This document shows positions 18,401 through 26,167 of a DNA stretch of 64,000 nucleotides, piece by piece; positions within the stretch are counted from its first letter, which is position 1, and every line of letters begins with the position of its first letter. The translations under genes were made by a program, and so were the position numbers. A model generated the notes under the pieces. That model did not search any database, had not been told where the DNA came from, and saw only the letters and a program-made list of their open reading frames with translations. This DNA comes from Archangium gephyra (GTDB taxonomy: Bacteria; Myxococcota; Myxococcia; Myxococcales; Myxococcaceae). The stretch spans positions 62,001 through 126,000 of the forward strand of contig QFQP01000003.1 in NCBI GenBank assembly GCA_003243425.1, written 5' to 3'.

Positions 18401-18672
18401 AACGCGAACAGCAAGGTGCCGGTCGTTTGGGTGACCGGCTCGAGGCGGAAGTTGCCCTGCGCGTTCGCGACGGCAGTGACCGAGCTGTTGCGCAACGACA
18501 CGCGGGCGCCGACCGCGACCTGCGGCGTCGCGCGACCGGGCCGGTAATAGACCAGCGTGCCCTGAACGCTTCCGGGCCCGGGCTCTGGTGGCACCGCGAG
18601 ATCTCTGCATCCCGCCAGCACGACGAGTGCGACGATCGGATAGACGAACGGCGTGCGCTGGCTCGCCCTCAT
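15388..18672 (-). CDS. Large lipoprotein with carboxypeptidase-like and Ig-like domains
   Basis: A 1094-residue lipoprotein. The ATG at 18672 gives a signal MRASQRTPFVYPIVALVVLAGC with the lipid Cys at 22; an in-frame start 8 codons upstream is possible. The N-terminal third holds three carboxypeptidase-regulatory-like beta sandwiches (SVQGTLVYY; ATVVGRARRGELGAAL; RIVGRVLSALGAPLPSARVSVAISG). A central region looks like PKD-type and cadherin-like modules. A Big_5 (SbsA) Ig-like domain, recognisable by DVEFDEPIGG and VTYRLTVNVVD, lies around residues 640-760. The last 330 residues resemble a beta-propeller of six or so blades. It is probably a cell-surface protein; no catalytic motif is visible. 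Its 5' end overlaps that of the divergent iron-transport gene. Confidence 0.85.
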   Translation of the reverse strand: MRASQRTPFVYPIVALVVLAGCRDLAVPPEPGPGSVQGTLVYYRPGRATPQVAVGARVSLRNSSVTAVANAQGNFRLEPVTQTTGTLLFAFDLDGDGVDDRQRSMELQEIGTGPGKDVVLGTVTLGLNATVVGRARRGELGAALSGHAGTSVVIPEAPYATTTADDGSFLLPELPEGELRIAFVRTGYEVTVQPFTARAGEEVNLAPVVLPPLSGVPSSGRIVGRVLSALGAPLPSARVSVAISGVTVSETNVDGDGRFVFASLGSGLYDLAVENAGSATLVVRNVIRAEGDTDVGDLLLGEGTSTAPDFTPLPGLDGGAVIIVPDGGVGPVAVISPARIAVALDPPDDGGTTIDFEVNGDLSLGIAPLRYAWSSGTTDLFVDQPSDFSSHVRFYWGVTQTMASEAEVQLVVSDVRGSSQMVTAPVYFAFRPTAVLSPTVATVASAVIVTSVASTDPQGLPIVARRFGIVSGAAELQPGVTADDRRLVAHAPGVVEVFLEVENSVGVVSRRATSKVTFTTGSDAGSIFADAGALQTVDAGSTVFLNGTVVSTDPSFSQLWTEVMPQSPSITLNAPTAQAASFVAPIVVGDQLRRFRLEARSPANCMTSDPDCRNAASETQVIITDVHGPGGAVFSFDQSPAHHRFAALDVEFDEPIGGTPSATLLNVSTGTVVPTSTLRVAPQRARVFPTRALQAGVTYRLTVNVVDQTPRANPSSVNGTFIARDSVMRPPLIATLESTAVIDAPHPSVLLKEPNALYVAARIINSAPTEVALFEAYDVSPNAPQPALPLQRWDAGVHLGLKKVPSSKKLQLVGNTVYAGLSTPDGNWTPTPGGAALFAATSTGWREIPNFGSPTQLAGPMFSDGASLFVAAATTNVLVTRFTPSSQTWPDFVTSPSNAEHIDSLVTPSSAGKLIAAGDSFGGSRFLAWQNPSSLELRIGRSAAANLWTPTLVTPLTETLNGLRTAVSDGVEYVAYSRFVGGSNTLELRGGSTFATYTVPSLLPGVTGFDLVAAGKYLWLTVSNGGRIYVWRKSALASETSFELVDGPNNDESLNDLNCTPANPELSGLPTGVWVTWTERCGTNPWQVVVTKLD

Positions 18673-19642
18673 GTTGCTCTTCACTGGTTGTCGCATTGAG
18701 ACGGCCTCCCCGTCGGCCCGGAGCGAGCAGCCTAGCGCGCAAGGCGATCTCTGGATCTACACGTCGATGTACCGGCCGGTGATTGACGCGCTCGAGCCGC
18801 AGCTCAAGGAAGCGCTGCCCGGCGTCACGCTGCATTGGTTTCAAGCGGGCAGCGAGAAGGTCGCCGCGAAGCTCGAAGCCGAGCTCGCCGCAGGAGGAAC
18901 GCCCTGTGACGTGTTGATCACGTCCGACCCGTTCCTCTACGAGCGCTTCAAGGAAGAGCACCGGTGGCTTCGCTACGTGTCGCCCAACGGGCTGCGAACC
19001 CCGTCGCGCTTCGTCGACATCGACGGCCACTACGCCGCGATTCGCCTCTCGACGATGGTGCTCGTGCATCGCGCGGGCACGGAAGCGCCGAAGTCGTTCG
19101 CGTCACTCACCGACCCCAGGTGGAGAGACGAGGTCGTGCTCGGAGACCCACTCACCAGCGGCACGGCCTTCACGTGGGCCGTGTCGATGGATCGCGCGAC
19201 GTACTTCGCGGCGCTGCGTGAGAACGGCGCACGTGTGGCGGGCGGCAACGCGGCCGTCCTGCAGAAGATCGAAGGTGGCGAGGCGAAGGTCGGCGTGCTG
19301 CTGCTCGAGAACGCGCTGGCGGCGAAGGCGAAGGGAAGTCCCGTCGAGATCGCCTGGCCGGAGGACGGTGCAGTCGTCGTTCCCGGGTACGCCGGCATTC
19401 TCGCCACCACGCACAACCCCGAAGCCGCGAAGCTGCTGATCGACGCGCTGCTCTCGCTGCGTGGCCAGAAGGCGATCGCCGAGGTCGGTGACATGCACGC
19501 GGTCGACCCGCGCGTCGCCGGCCCCCGCGGTTCGATTTCGCTCGACGAGCTCGTACAACGAAGCGCTCCCTGGGACGTGCAACGCGGGCTGCGAGAAGGC
19601 GCGCGCGTGAAGTCGGATTTCGCGAAGGCCTTCGCGCGATGA
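18653..19642 (+). CDS. Ferric-iron type ABC transporter substrate-binding lipoprotein
   Basis: A 329-residue lipoprotein. The GTG at 18653 yields a compact signal MRWLALMLLFTGC with the lipid Cys at residue 13; the ATG at 18671 would leave too few residues for a signal. The mature start GDLWIYTSMYRPVIDALEPQ and PCDVLITSDPFLYERFKEE match the FbpA/AfuA-like family of periplasmic binding proteins for ferric iron (related members bind other small ligands). A late EIAWPEDGAVVVPGYAGI segment fits the same family. It opens a three-gene operon, overlapping the permease gene by 4 bp (ATGA at 19639). Confidence 0.88.
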   Translation: MRWLALMLLFTGCRIETASPSARSEQPSAQGDLWIYTSMYRPVIDALEPQLKEALPGVTLHWFQAGSEKVAAKLEAELAAGGTPCDVLITSDPFLYERFKEEHRWLRYVSPNGLRTPSRFVDIDGHYAAIRLSTMVLVHRAGTEAPKSFASLTDPRWRDEVVLGDPLTSGTAFTWAVSMDRATYFAALRENGARVAGGNAAVLQKIEGGEAKVGVLLLENALAAKAKGSPVEIAWPEDGAVVVPGYAGILATTHNPEAAKLLIDALLSLRGQKAIAEVGDMHAVDPRVAGPRGSISLDELVQRSAPWDVQRGLREGARVKSDFAKAFAR

Positions 19643-21237
19643 AGTGGCCGCTGGCGGCGCTGCTGTTGGGGTTCTTCGGCGCGCCGGTCGCGCTGTTGCT
19701 GCTGCAGGCCGGCGCACCTGGCGCGAACTGGCTCGCCTTGTGGGCCGCGCCCGACAACCTGGCGGCGCTGCACGGCACCGTCGTCACGTCGCTCGGCGCT
19801 TCGGCCTTCGCGTTCACCCTCGGCGTTCCGCTCGCGCTGCTGCTCGCGCGTACCGATCTGCCGTGGCGCGGAGCGCTCAAAGCGCTGCTCACCCTGCCTG
19901 CTGCGCTGCCGCCGTTCATTCTCGGCATGGGCTGGGTCGCGCTCGCGAACCCGCGCGCCGGGCTCCTCAACCTGCTCACCTCGCCGGGCACCTTCGACAT
20001 CTACGGCGCTGTCGGCATTGCCTTCGTGCTCGGCGGCGCCGGGCTGCCGCTCGTGCTTCTTCCGACGCTCGCCGCGTCGGCGCGCGTCGATTCGTCCCTC
20101 GAGGAAGCCGCGCGCATGTCGGGCGCATCCACCTCGCGGGCGGTCCTCTCGGTGACGCTGCCGCTCGTGCTCCCGGCGGCGCTGTCCGGTACCGCGCTGT
20201 GCTTTCTCTTCGCGGCCTCGGCCTTCGGCGTTCCGTATCTCCTGGGCGTCACCGCCACGCCGCCGACGCCGACGTTGACCACGCGCATCTACGGCGAAGT
20301 GCTGATGGGCGGCGGGCTCCAGCGCGCGGTGATCCTGAGCGTCGAATTGTTGGTGCTGGCGATCGCGGTGTTGTCGGCCAGCCGTGCGCTCGCGCGACGC
20401 GGAGCGGTTCGCCTCTCTAGCGGCAAGGGGCTCTCGATTCGCCCCATCGGGCTGGGTCGTTGGCGAACGCCGCTCGGGCTCCTGGCGTGGTTCGTCGCGT
20501 TCATCGTGGTCGTGCTGCCGCTGATCGCCATCGCGCTCACGTCGCTGCAACCGGTGTGGGGCCAGCTGACGGGCCTCACCACCAGGCACTGGGGAGCGGT
20601 GCTCTCGAACGCGCGCACCATCGACGCGGCGCTGCGCAGCCTCCTGCTCGCGGTCACCACGGGGCTCATCGTCACCCTGCTCGGCCTCGCCATCGCGATG
20701 ACACGACGTCGAGCGCTCGAGTTCGCCGGCGCCGCGCCGTACGCGATTCCCGGCACCGTGCTCGCGCTGGCGTTCATCATCGCCTTCTCGCGCGACGTGC
20801 GCTTCATCGCCTTCGAACGGGTCGCCTTCGTGCTCACCATGGGCAACACCTTGTGGCTGCTCCTGGTCGCGTATTCGGTGAAACACCTCGCCTTCGGAGT
20901 TCGCAACGCGAGTGACGGCATCGCGCAGCTCGACGGCTCGCTCACGGAGGCCGCGCGCATCTCCGGGGCCAGCAGGTTCCGCGCATTTCTCGACGCCACG
21001 GTGCCGCAGCTGCGCGCGCCGTTGACGGCCGCGTTCACCATCACCTTCCTCACCTGCTTCACGGAGCTCACCTTGAGCGTGCTCTTGATTCCGACCGGTC
21101 GCGACGTGCTGGGAACGCTGCTGTTCGAGCTGCAGAGCTACGCCGACCCCGGTTCAGCGGCGGTGATCGCCTGTGCCTTCGTGTTGCTGGTGCTCGCGAC
21201 GCAACTGGTGCTCGGCGCGCGTCGGGAGGCCCGCTGA
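19639..21237 (+). CDS. Ferric-iron type ABC transporter permease (two-domain, FbpB-like)
   Basis: A 532-residue permease made of two homologous halves, each with an EAA loop (EEAARMSGASTSRAV near residues 154-168 and TEAARISGASRFRAF near 436-450). About 12 membrane helices are visible, which is the layout of FbpB/AfuB-type iron permeases. It is translationally coupled to the binding protein upstream and followed after 1 base by the ATPase gene. Confidence 0.92.
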   Translation: MKWPLAALLLGFFGAPVALLLLQAGAPGANWLALWAAPDNLAALHGTVVTSLGASAFAFTLGVPLALLLARTDLPWRGALKALLTLPAALPPFILGMGWVALANPRAGLLNLLTSPGTFDIYGAVGIAFVLGGAGLPLVLLPTLAASARVDSSLEEAARMSGASTSRAVLSVTLPLVLPAALSGTALCFLFAASAFGVPYLLGVTATPPTPTLTTRIYGEVLMGGGLQRAVILSVELLVLAIAVLSASRALARRGAVRLSSGKGLSIRPIGLGRWRTPLGLLAWFVAFIVVVLPLIAIALTSLQPVWGQLTGLTTRHWGAVLSNARTIDAALRSLLLAVTTGLIVTLLGLAIAMTRRRALEFAGAAPYAIPGTVLALAFIIAFSRDVRFIAFERVAFVLTMGNTLWLLLVAYSVKHLAFGVRNASDGIAQLDGSLTEAARISGASRFRAFLDATVPQLRAPLTAAFTITFLTCFTELTLSVLLIPTGRDVLGTLLFELQSYADPGSAAVIACAFVLLVLATQLVLGARREAR

Positions 21238-21238
21238 C

Positions 21239-22255
21239 ATGTCGACCGTCGAGCTCACCAACCTTCACAAGAGCTGGGGCACCACGCAGGTGGTCACAGG
21301 CGTCTCGTTGCACGTCGCGAGCGGCGAGTTCATCTCGCTCCTCGGCCCTTCGGGCTGCGGCAAGACCACCACGCTGCGGATGATCGCCGGTCTCGAGCAT
21401 CCCGACTCGGGTTCGATCTCCATCGGTGGCGTGAACGTCGACGACACGCCGCCCGAGAAGCGCAACCTGGGCATGGTGTTTCAGAGCTACGCCGTATGGC
21501 CGCATCGCACGGTGGAAGAGAACGTCGCCTACCCGCTGGTGCTTCAACGCCGCGCGAAGACCGAGATCGCCGAGCGCGTGAACCAGGCGCTCGGCTGGGT
21601 GCGGTTGACGCCCTTCGCCTCACGCATGCCGTCGCAGCTCTCCGGCGGTCAGCTTCAACGCGTGGCCATCGCGCGCGCGCTCGTCGCCCAACCCCAGGTG
21701 CTGTTGCTCGACGAACCGCTGTCGAACCTCGACGCCGCGCTTCGCGAAGAGCTCCGTGGCGAGATCGCGGCGCTGCGCACGCGCCTGGGCACCACCATGA
21801 TCTTCGTCACCCACGATCAGCACGAAGCGCTGGCGCTGGCCGATCGCGTCGCGGTCATGAATCGTGGCGTCATCGAGCAGATCGATTCACCCCGGCGCAT
21901 CTACCAGGCGCCTTCGACGCCGTTCGTCGCCGGCTTCGTCGGCAGCGCCAACGTGCTCGCAGGCCGCGTGGAGCAGAATCACTTCGTGGTCGGCGAGGCT
22001 CGCTTTCCACTCACCGCGAACGAGGGCCCGGCCACCATCGCAGTGCGCGCCGAGGACCTGGTGCTGGGCAGCGAAGGCCCGAAGCTCACGCTGCTCGCGA
22101 AGCTCTTCCTCGGCAGCGCCACCGAGTACCGGCTGGCGCTCGGCGAGCACGTGCTGCGCGCCGTCGGACCGCACCTCGACGTGAAGCCCGGTGACACCGT
22201 GCCGGTCACGTTCCGCGATTCGAGGTTGTTCCCCGGCACACGTCAAAGCGTGTAG
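21239..22255 (+). CDS. Ferric-iron type ABC transporter ATP-binding protein (FbpC-like)
   Basis: A 338-residue ATPase. I start at ATG 21239, after GGGAGG, because the 22 codons before it belong to the permease gene in another frame. Motifs in order: Walker A LGPSGCGKTTT, Q-loop MVFQSY, signature LSGGQLQRVA, Walker B LLLLDEPLSNLD, switch FVTHD, then a C-terminal TOBE region. The QSYAVWPHRTVEENV sequence is typical of FbpC/PotA-type proteins. It completes the operon 18653-22255. Confidence 0.93.
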   Translation: MSTVELTNLHKSWGTTQVVTGVSLHVASGEFISLLGPSGCGKTTTLRMIAGLEHPDSGSISIGGVNVDDTPPEKRNLGMVFQSYAVWPHRTVEENVAYPLVLQRRAKTEIAERVNQALGWVRLTPFASRMPSQLSGGQLQRVAIARALVAQPQVLLLDEPLSNLDAALREELRGEIAALRTRLGTTMIFVTHDQHEALALADRVAVMNRGVIEQIDSPRRIYQAPSTPFVAGFVGSANVLAGRVEQNHFVVGEARFPLTANEGPATIAVRAEDLVLGSEGPKLTLLAKLFLGSATEYRLALGEHVLRAVGPHLDVKPGDTVPVTFRDSRLFPGTRQSV

Positions 22256-22265
22256 ACGACTCTTC

Positions 22266-24053
22266 ATGCCGGAGCCCGTTCGTTACCGCGTTTCGATGTC
22301 GCGTCCGCACTCGCACCTGTTCGAGGTCGAGGCCACGTTCCCCGCTCAGAACGAAGAGCTGATCGTCAGCCTCCCGGTGTGGACGCCAGGCAGCTACCTG
22401 GTGCGCGAGTACAGCCGCCACGTGCAGGAATTCAACGTGGTCGACGACGCTGGAAAGCCGGTGCCGTTCAAGCGCGTCGACAAGCGCAGCTACGTGATTC
22501 TCCCCGCCGGCAAGTCGGTGCGCTGCCAGTACAAGGTGTACGCGAACGAACTGACGGTGCGCACCAGCCACCTCGACGGCACGCACGGCTACTTCAACGG
22601 CGCGACGCTGTTCTTCTATTCGGAGAAGCTGCGCAACCGGCCGCACCACGTCACCGTCGACGCGCCCGCGGGCTGGAAGACCACGGTGGCCCTCGACCAC
22701 GAGAACGGCGCCTTCGTCGCCAGCGACTACGACGAGCTCGTCGACTCGCCCTTCGAGGTCGGCACGCACACGCCGATCACCTTCACGGCCGCCGGCGTGC
22801 CGCACGAGGTGGTCATGTGGGGCGACCCGCAGCTCGACGAAAAGAAGCTCGTCAGCGACCTCACCCGCATCATCGAGACCGAAGCCGCGTTGTTCGGCGG
22901 CCTGCCCATGAAGCGCTACGTGTTCTTCATCTACGGCACCGACAAGGGCCGCGGCGGGCTCGAGCACAAGGCGTCGACGGCGCTGCTGTACCCGCGCAAC
23001 GGCTTCGCGTCGGCCAGGGGCTGGGAAGACTTCCTGACGCTGTGCGCGCACGAGTACTTCCACCTGTGGAACGTCAAGCGCGTGAAGCCCAAGGCGCTCG
23101 TGCCCTTCGACTACGCGCAGGAGAACTACACCGAGCTGCTGTGGTTCTTCGAAGGCGGCACCAGCTACTACGACAACCTCATCACCCGCCGCGCGGGGTT
23201 GATGTCTGCGCAGCGGTACCTCACGCGCTTCGGTGAGTCGCTCACGCTGTTGCACACCACGCCGGGTCGCAAGGTGCTGCCGCTCGTCGAGTCGTCGCTC
23301 GTCTCGTGGATCAAGCACTACCGCCCCGACGAGAACTCGCCCAACACCGCCATCAGCTACTACTTGAAGGGCGAGATCGTCTGCGCGCTGCTCGACCTGC
23401 ACATTCGCAAGGCGACGAACGATCAGAAGTCGCTCGACGATCTGCTCCGGGTGCTGTGGGCGAAGTACGGCAACGAGAGCGGCGTGCCCGAGAACGGCAT
23501 CGAAGCGGCAGCCGAAGAGCTCGGCGGCCAGGGGCTGCGCGATTTCTTCCAGCACGCGCTGCGCGGCACGCACGAGCTCTCGTACGACGTGTTCGAGCAC
23601 GTGGGCCTCGAGGTGAAGCTGCGCCCGCGTGAATCGGCGTCGGACAAGGGTGGTACGCCGCCCCGCGGCCGCGGAGACAGGGTCTCGGGTTGGCTGGGCA
23701 TCGTGCCGCGCGGCGCGTTCATCGCGTCGGTGCTCGAGGGATCGCCGGCCATGGCGGCGGGGCTCTATTCCGATGACGAAGTGATCGCCCTCGACGGGCT
23801 CAAGTGTGACGCGTCGTCGCTGGGCAACCGCGTCGAAGACCGCAAGCCCGGCGAGACGGTGAAGATCACCGTGTTCCGCCGAGAGAAGTTGCTCGAGTTG
23901 CCGGTGACGGTCGCCGCGAAGCCCGCCGACGGCGTGTACCTGCAGCGGGTCGAACGCCCCACCGATGCGCAGCGCACCGCGTACCAGTCGTGGCTCGGCG
24001 CCGCGTGGAACGACGTGGAAGCCGCCTTGAACGCCGCCCCGTCGAAGGTGTAG
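22266..24053 (+). CDS. M61 family (glycyl aminopeptidase-like) metallopeptidase with PDZ domain
   Basis: A 595-residue protein starting at ATG 22266; upstream codons belong to the preceding gene. Residues 1-180 are a beta-rich N-terminal domain starting PVRYRVSMSRPHSHLFEVE, typical of M61. The zinc motif HEYFHLWNVKR is at about residues 262-272, and the third ligand Glu is in ELLWFFEGGTSYYDN. A PDZ domain covers about 475-575 (GWLGIVPRGAFIASVLEGSPAMAAGL). No signal peptide is visible, so it is probably cytoplasmic. Family members remove N-terminal glycine or alanine from peptides. It sits 10 bases after the iron ABC ATPase gene. Confidence 0.93.
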   Translation: MPEPVRYRVSMSRPHSHLFEVEATFPAQNEELIVSLPVWTPGSYLVREYSRHVQEFNVVDDAGKPVPFKRVDKRSYVILPAGKSVRCQYKVYANELTVRTSHLDGTHGYFNGATLFFYSEKLRNRPHHVTVDAPAGWKTTVALDHENGAFVASDYDELVDSPFEVGTHTPITFTAAGVPHEVVMWGDPQLDEKKLVSDLTRIIETEAALFGGLPMKRYVFFIYGTDKGRGGLEHKASTALLYPRNGFASARGWEDFLTLCAHEYFHLWNVKRVKPKALVPFDYAQENYTELLWFFEGGTSYYDNLITRRAGLMSAQRYLTRFGESLTLLHTTPGRKVLPLVESSLVSWIKHYRPDENSPNTAISYYLKGEIVCALLDLHIRKATNDQKSLDDLLRVLWAKYGNESGVPENGIEAAAEELGGQGLRDFFQHALRGTHELSYDVFEHVGLEVKLRPRESASDKGGTPPRGRGDRVSGWLGIVPRGAFIASVLEGSPAMAAGLYSDDEVIALDGLKCDASSLGNRVEDRKPGETVKITVFRREKLLELPVTVAAKPADGVYLQRVERPTDAQRTAYQSWLGAAWNDVEAALNAAPSKV

Positions 24054-24065
24054 GTCCCCCACCCC

Positions 24066-24449
24066 ATGCGTTTCGCTTTTCCGCTCGTCGCCGCGCTCGT
24101 CTTCGTTGGCTGCAACAACTACCAGCCGTACCTGCCTGACGGCGGCCGCGCGCGCGTCAACTGCGACACGCAGACCGTGGTGCAGGTGCCGGTGACGGTG
24201 CTCGACCGCGAGGGCAAGGTCGCTCCGGGCGCGGTGGTGACCGTCGAGTACACCAGCGTCGGCGAGTCGGAGAACGTGATCGCCAACGATCGTGGCGTGG
24301 CGCTCGTCGTCGACAAGCATGGCCCCGGCGTCGCGCGCGTTCAGGGTCGGGTGAACGATCTCCGCACCCAGTTCGCTGAGCTGACCTTCACGGGCTCGGA
24401 CTGCTCGGAGTCTGCCTCGCCCAACGCCATCACCCTGCAGCTGCGGTGA
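24066..24449 (+). CDS. Small lipoprotein of unknown function
   Basis: A 127-residue protein with a signal peptide MRFAFPLVAALVFVGC, lipid Cys at 16. The mature part (VVQVPVTVLDREGKVAPGAVVTVEYTSVG) reads like a carboxypeptidase-regulatory-type beta sandwich with two further Cys (VNCD and SDCSE) that may form a disulfide. It begins 12 bases after the M61 gene and its stop lies 3 bases before the rnhB ATG, so it is probably within the same transcript. No family recognised. Confidence 0.75.
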   Translation: MRFAFPLVAALVFVGCNNYQPYLPDGGRARVNCDTQTVVQVPVTVLDREGKVAPGAVVTVEYTSVGESENVIANDRGVALVVDKHGPGVARVQGRVNDLRTQFAELTFTGSDCSESASPNAITLQLR

Positions 24450-24452
24450 GTG

Positions 24453-25274
24453 ATGGCCACCCGGCGCTCGGCTCCAGCGTCGCTTGGTGAGCTGAGGCAG
24501 CGGTACCTCGTCGAAGGTGCGCCGCTGCCTGCGGGCCTCATTGCTTCACTCGAAGGCGACTCGCGCGAGGGCGCGCAGAAGCTGGTGACGGCGCTCAAGA
24601 AGCGTCAGGCCGAGAATCGCGCCGAAGGGCAGCGGCTCCGCCACATGCTCAAGTTCGAGAAGGAACTCTGGGCCGAAGGCTACGTGCACATCGCCGGGGT
24701 CGACGAAGCGGGCATGGGCCCGTGTGCTGGCCCGGTCTGCGCCGGCGCCGCGATTCTCCCGCAGGGCTACAAGCTCAAGGGCCTCGACGACTCGAAGAAG
24801 ATCCTCGACGAAGACGAACGGCTCGAGCTCGCCGAAGCCGTGAAACGTGACGCGCTCGCGTGGGCCATCGGCTGGGCGCAGGTCGAAGAGATCGACACCA
24901 TCAACATCTACCAGGCCGGTCTGCTGGCGATGCGGCGCGCGGTCGAGGGGCTCAAGATCTCACCGCACTACGTGCTCGTCGACGCACGGAAGATTCCCGG
25001 CATCACGCAGCCACAGCGCGGCATCATCAAAGGCGACGCGCAGAGTCTGTCGATCGCCGCCGGTGCGATCCTCGCGAAGACTACGCGCGACACGTTGATG
25101 GCCGAGCTCGACGCCAAACACCCCGGCTACGGCTTCGCCTCGCACAAGGGCTACCCGACCCCGGTGCACCTCGAGGCGATGGACCGCCTGGGCGTGCTCG
25201 ATTTTCACCGGAGATCGTTCGCGCCGGTGCGCAAGGCGTTGGGGCTCGAGCCCACGCAACAGGAGCTGTTCTGA
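24453..25274 (+). CDS. rnhB: Ribonuclease HII
   Basis: A 273-residue RNase HII. It removes the RNA strand of RNA-DNA hybrids and single ribonucleotides in DNA. The conserved core starts at about residue 80 with AGVDEAGMGPCAGPVCAGA (first catalytic Asp-Glu pair), then LDDSKK, VLVDARKIPG and ASHKGYPTPVH. The first 80 residues are an extension with a predicted helical segment (EGAQKLVTALKKRQAENRAE), absent from the standard 200-residue enzyme. The start is taken at ATG 24453; a GTG one codon earlier is also possible. The last codons hold a ribosome site for the next gene. Confidence 0.95.
   Translation: MATRRSAPASLGELRQRYLVEGAPLPAGLIASLEGDSREGAQKLVTALKKRQAENRAEGQRLRHMLKFEKELWAEGYVHIAGVDEAGMGPCAGPVCAGAAILPQGYKLKGLDDSKKILDEDERLELAEAVKRDALAWAIGWAQVEEIDTINIYQAGLLAMRRAVEGLKISPHYVLVDARKIPGITQPQRGIIKGDAQSLSIAAGAILAKTTRDTLMAELDAKHPGYGFASHKGYPTPVHLEAMDRLGVLDFHRRSFAPVRKALGLEPTQQELF
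25261..25273 (+). promoter_or_regulatory. Ribosome site AGGAG before a probable CTG start
   Basis: AGGAG at 25261-25265, inside the last rnhB codons, lies 5 bases before a CTG (25271-25273) that overlaps the rnhB stop (CTGA). No ATG, GTG or TTG is at suitable spacing, so this site decides the start of the following gene. Confidence 0.45.
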
Positions 25275-25906
25275 GCGGCGACGTCGAGATCGAGGGGTGG
25301 TTGGCGGGGTTGGGGTTCGGGTTGCCGGCAGCACGACGACGAGCGCGCGAGTTGCTGGAAGCAGCGGGCCTGACCCGCGCCGGCAAGACGCGCATGAGCA
25401 ACGAGAAGCTCGAGAAGGCGGAGTCGCTGCTTCACGAGCGCGTGTTCCTGCACTGCACGCAGAGCGAGTGCGTGGGCTTTGCGAAGTCATCGGGCCGTGA
25501 GCCGGTGCTGTGCGAGCCGCGCAACACGTGTGAGCGATGCGGCGGTTCGGACAACTCGCGCGCGGTGAAGGATGTGATCGACGCGTGCCGGCAGCGTGGC
25601 GTCACCCGGCTGGTGATCGTCGGCGGTAGTCCCACGGCGCGGCAGGAGCTCGAGCGGTTGATGACCGGTTCAGGGCTCGAGCTGCGGCTCGTCGACGGCA
25701 CGAAGGCGCGGCCCCTCGAGCTGGCGCGCGGCGATCTCGCGTGGGGTGACGTGGTGCTGTTGTGGGGCGCCACCGAGCTGCACCACAAGGTCTCGAACCA
25801 GTACCAGGACCACGCGACCGGGCCGGCGAAACGAAAGCTGATTCACGTGCCCAGGCGCGGCATCGCGCAGGTGTTGGCCGGGTTGCTCGCTCACCTCGTT
25901 CGTTGA
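25271..25906 (+). CDS. Conserved protein with CxxC pair, DUF2325-like, unknown
   Basis: About 211 residues. The frame is open far upstream but that part is antisense-like shadow of rnhB; the protein-like sequence begins near DVEIEGWLAGLGFGLPAARRR. I favour the CTG at 25271 on the basis of the SD at 25261; a TTG at 25301 and an ATG at 25394 are alternatives. A zinc-ribbon-like set of Cys (HCTQSECVGF, LCEPRNTCERCGG) is followed by a Rossmann-like segment (RLVIVGGSPTARQELERLM) and LVDGTKARP. This recalls DUF2325-type proteins, whose role is not established. It may be co-transcribed with rnhB. Confidence 0.7.
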   Translation: MSGDVEIEGWLAGLGFGLPAARRRARELLEAAGLTRAGKTRMSNEKLEKAESLLHERVFLHCTQSECVGFAKSSGREPVLCEPRNTCERCGGSDNSRAVKDVIDACRQRGVTRLVIVGGSPTARQELERLMTGSGLELRLVDGTKARPLELARGDLAWGDVVLLWGATELHHKVSNQYQDHATGPAKRKLIHVPRRGIAQVLAGLLAHLVR

Positions 25907-25962
25907 GGTCAGGGCGCCGGTAAACCCGCGAAACCACGAAGACGAGTGTATCGCGCCGTTAC

Positions 25963-26167
25963 AAAAGCAGCCCTCGTCACGCCAAAAGCAGCCCTCGTGA
26001 CGCCAAAAGCAACCCTCGTCACGCCAAAAGCAGCCCTCAGCACGCCGAAAGCAGCCCTCGTCACGCCAAAAGCAGCCCTCGTCACGCCGGCAGCGGCCCT
26101 CGTCGCGTCGGCAGCAGCCGTCGTCACGCCGGCAGCAGCCAACCCCACGCCAGAAGCAGCCCGGTCC
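25963..26167. repeat. 21-bp tandem repeat array between convergent genes
   Basis: About 9.8 copies of a 21-bp unit beginning AAAAGCAGCCCTCG and ending CACGCC on the plus strand. Copies 1 and 6 are identical; copies 2-5 differ from them by one to two bases and copies 7-10 are degraded, with GGCAGC at the start. The array fills the gap between the 3' ends of the 25271 gene and rdgB and ends at the rdgB stop codon. The unit is a multiple of three and is open in frames on both strands (AALVTPK and GVTRAAF peptides), but no ribosome site or start supports translation. The plus strand is C-rich and G-poor. Confidence 0.85.

Noticed and set aside
22206..24320. 704-codon minus-strand frame over the M61 gene
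   Set aside because: Antisense to a clear metallopeptidase; no homology pattern.
25963..26167. CRISPR array
   Set aside because: Repeats are contiguous with no unique spacers and no cas genes nearby.
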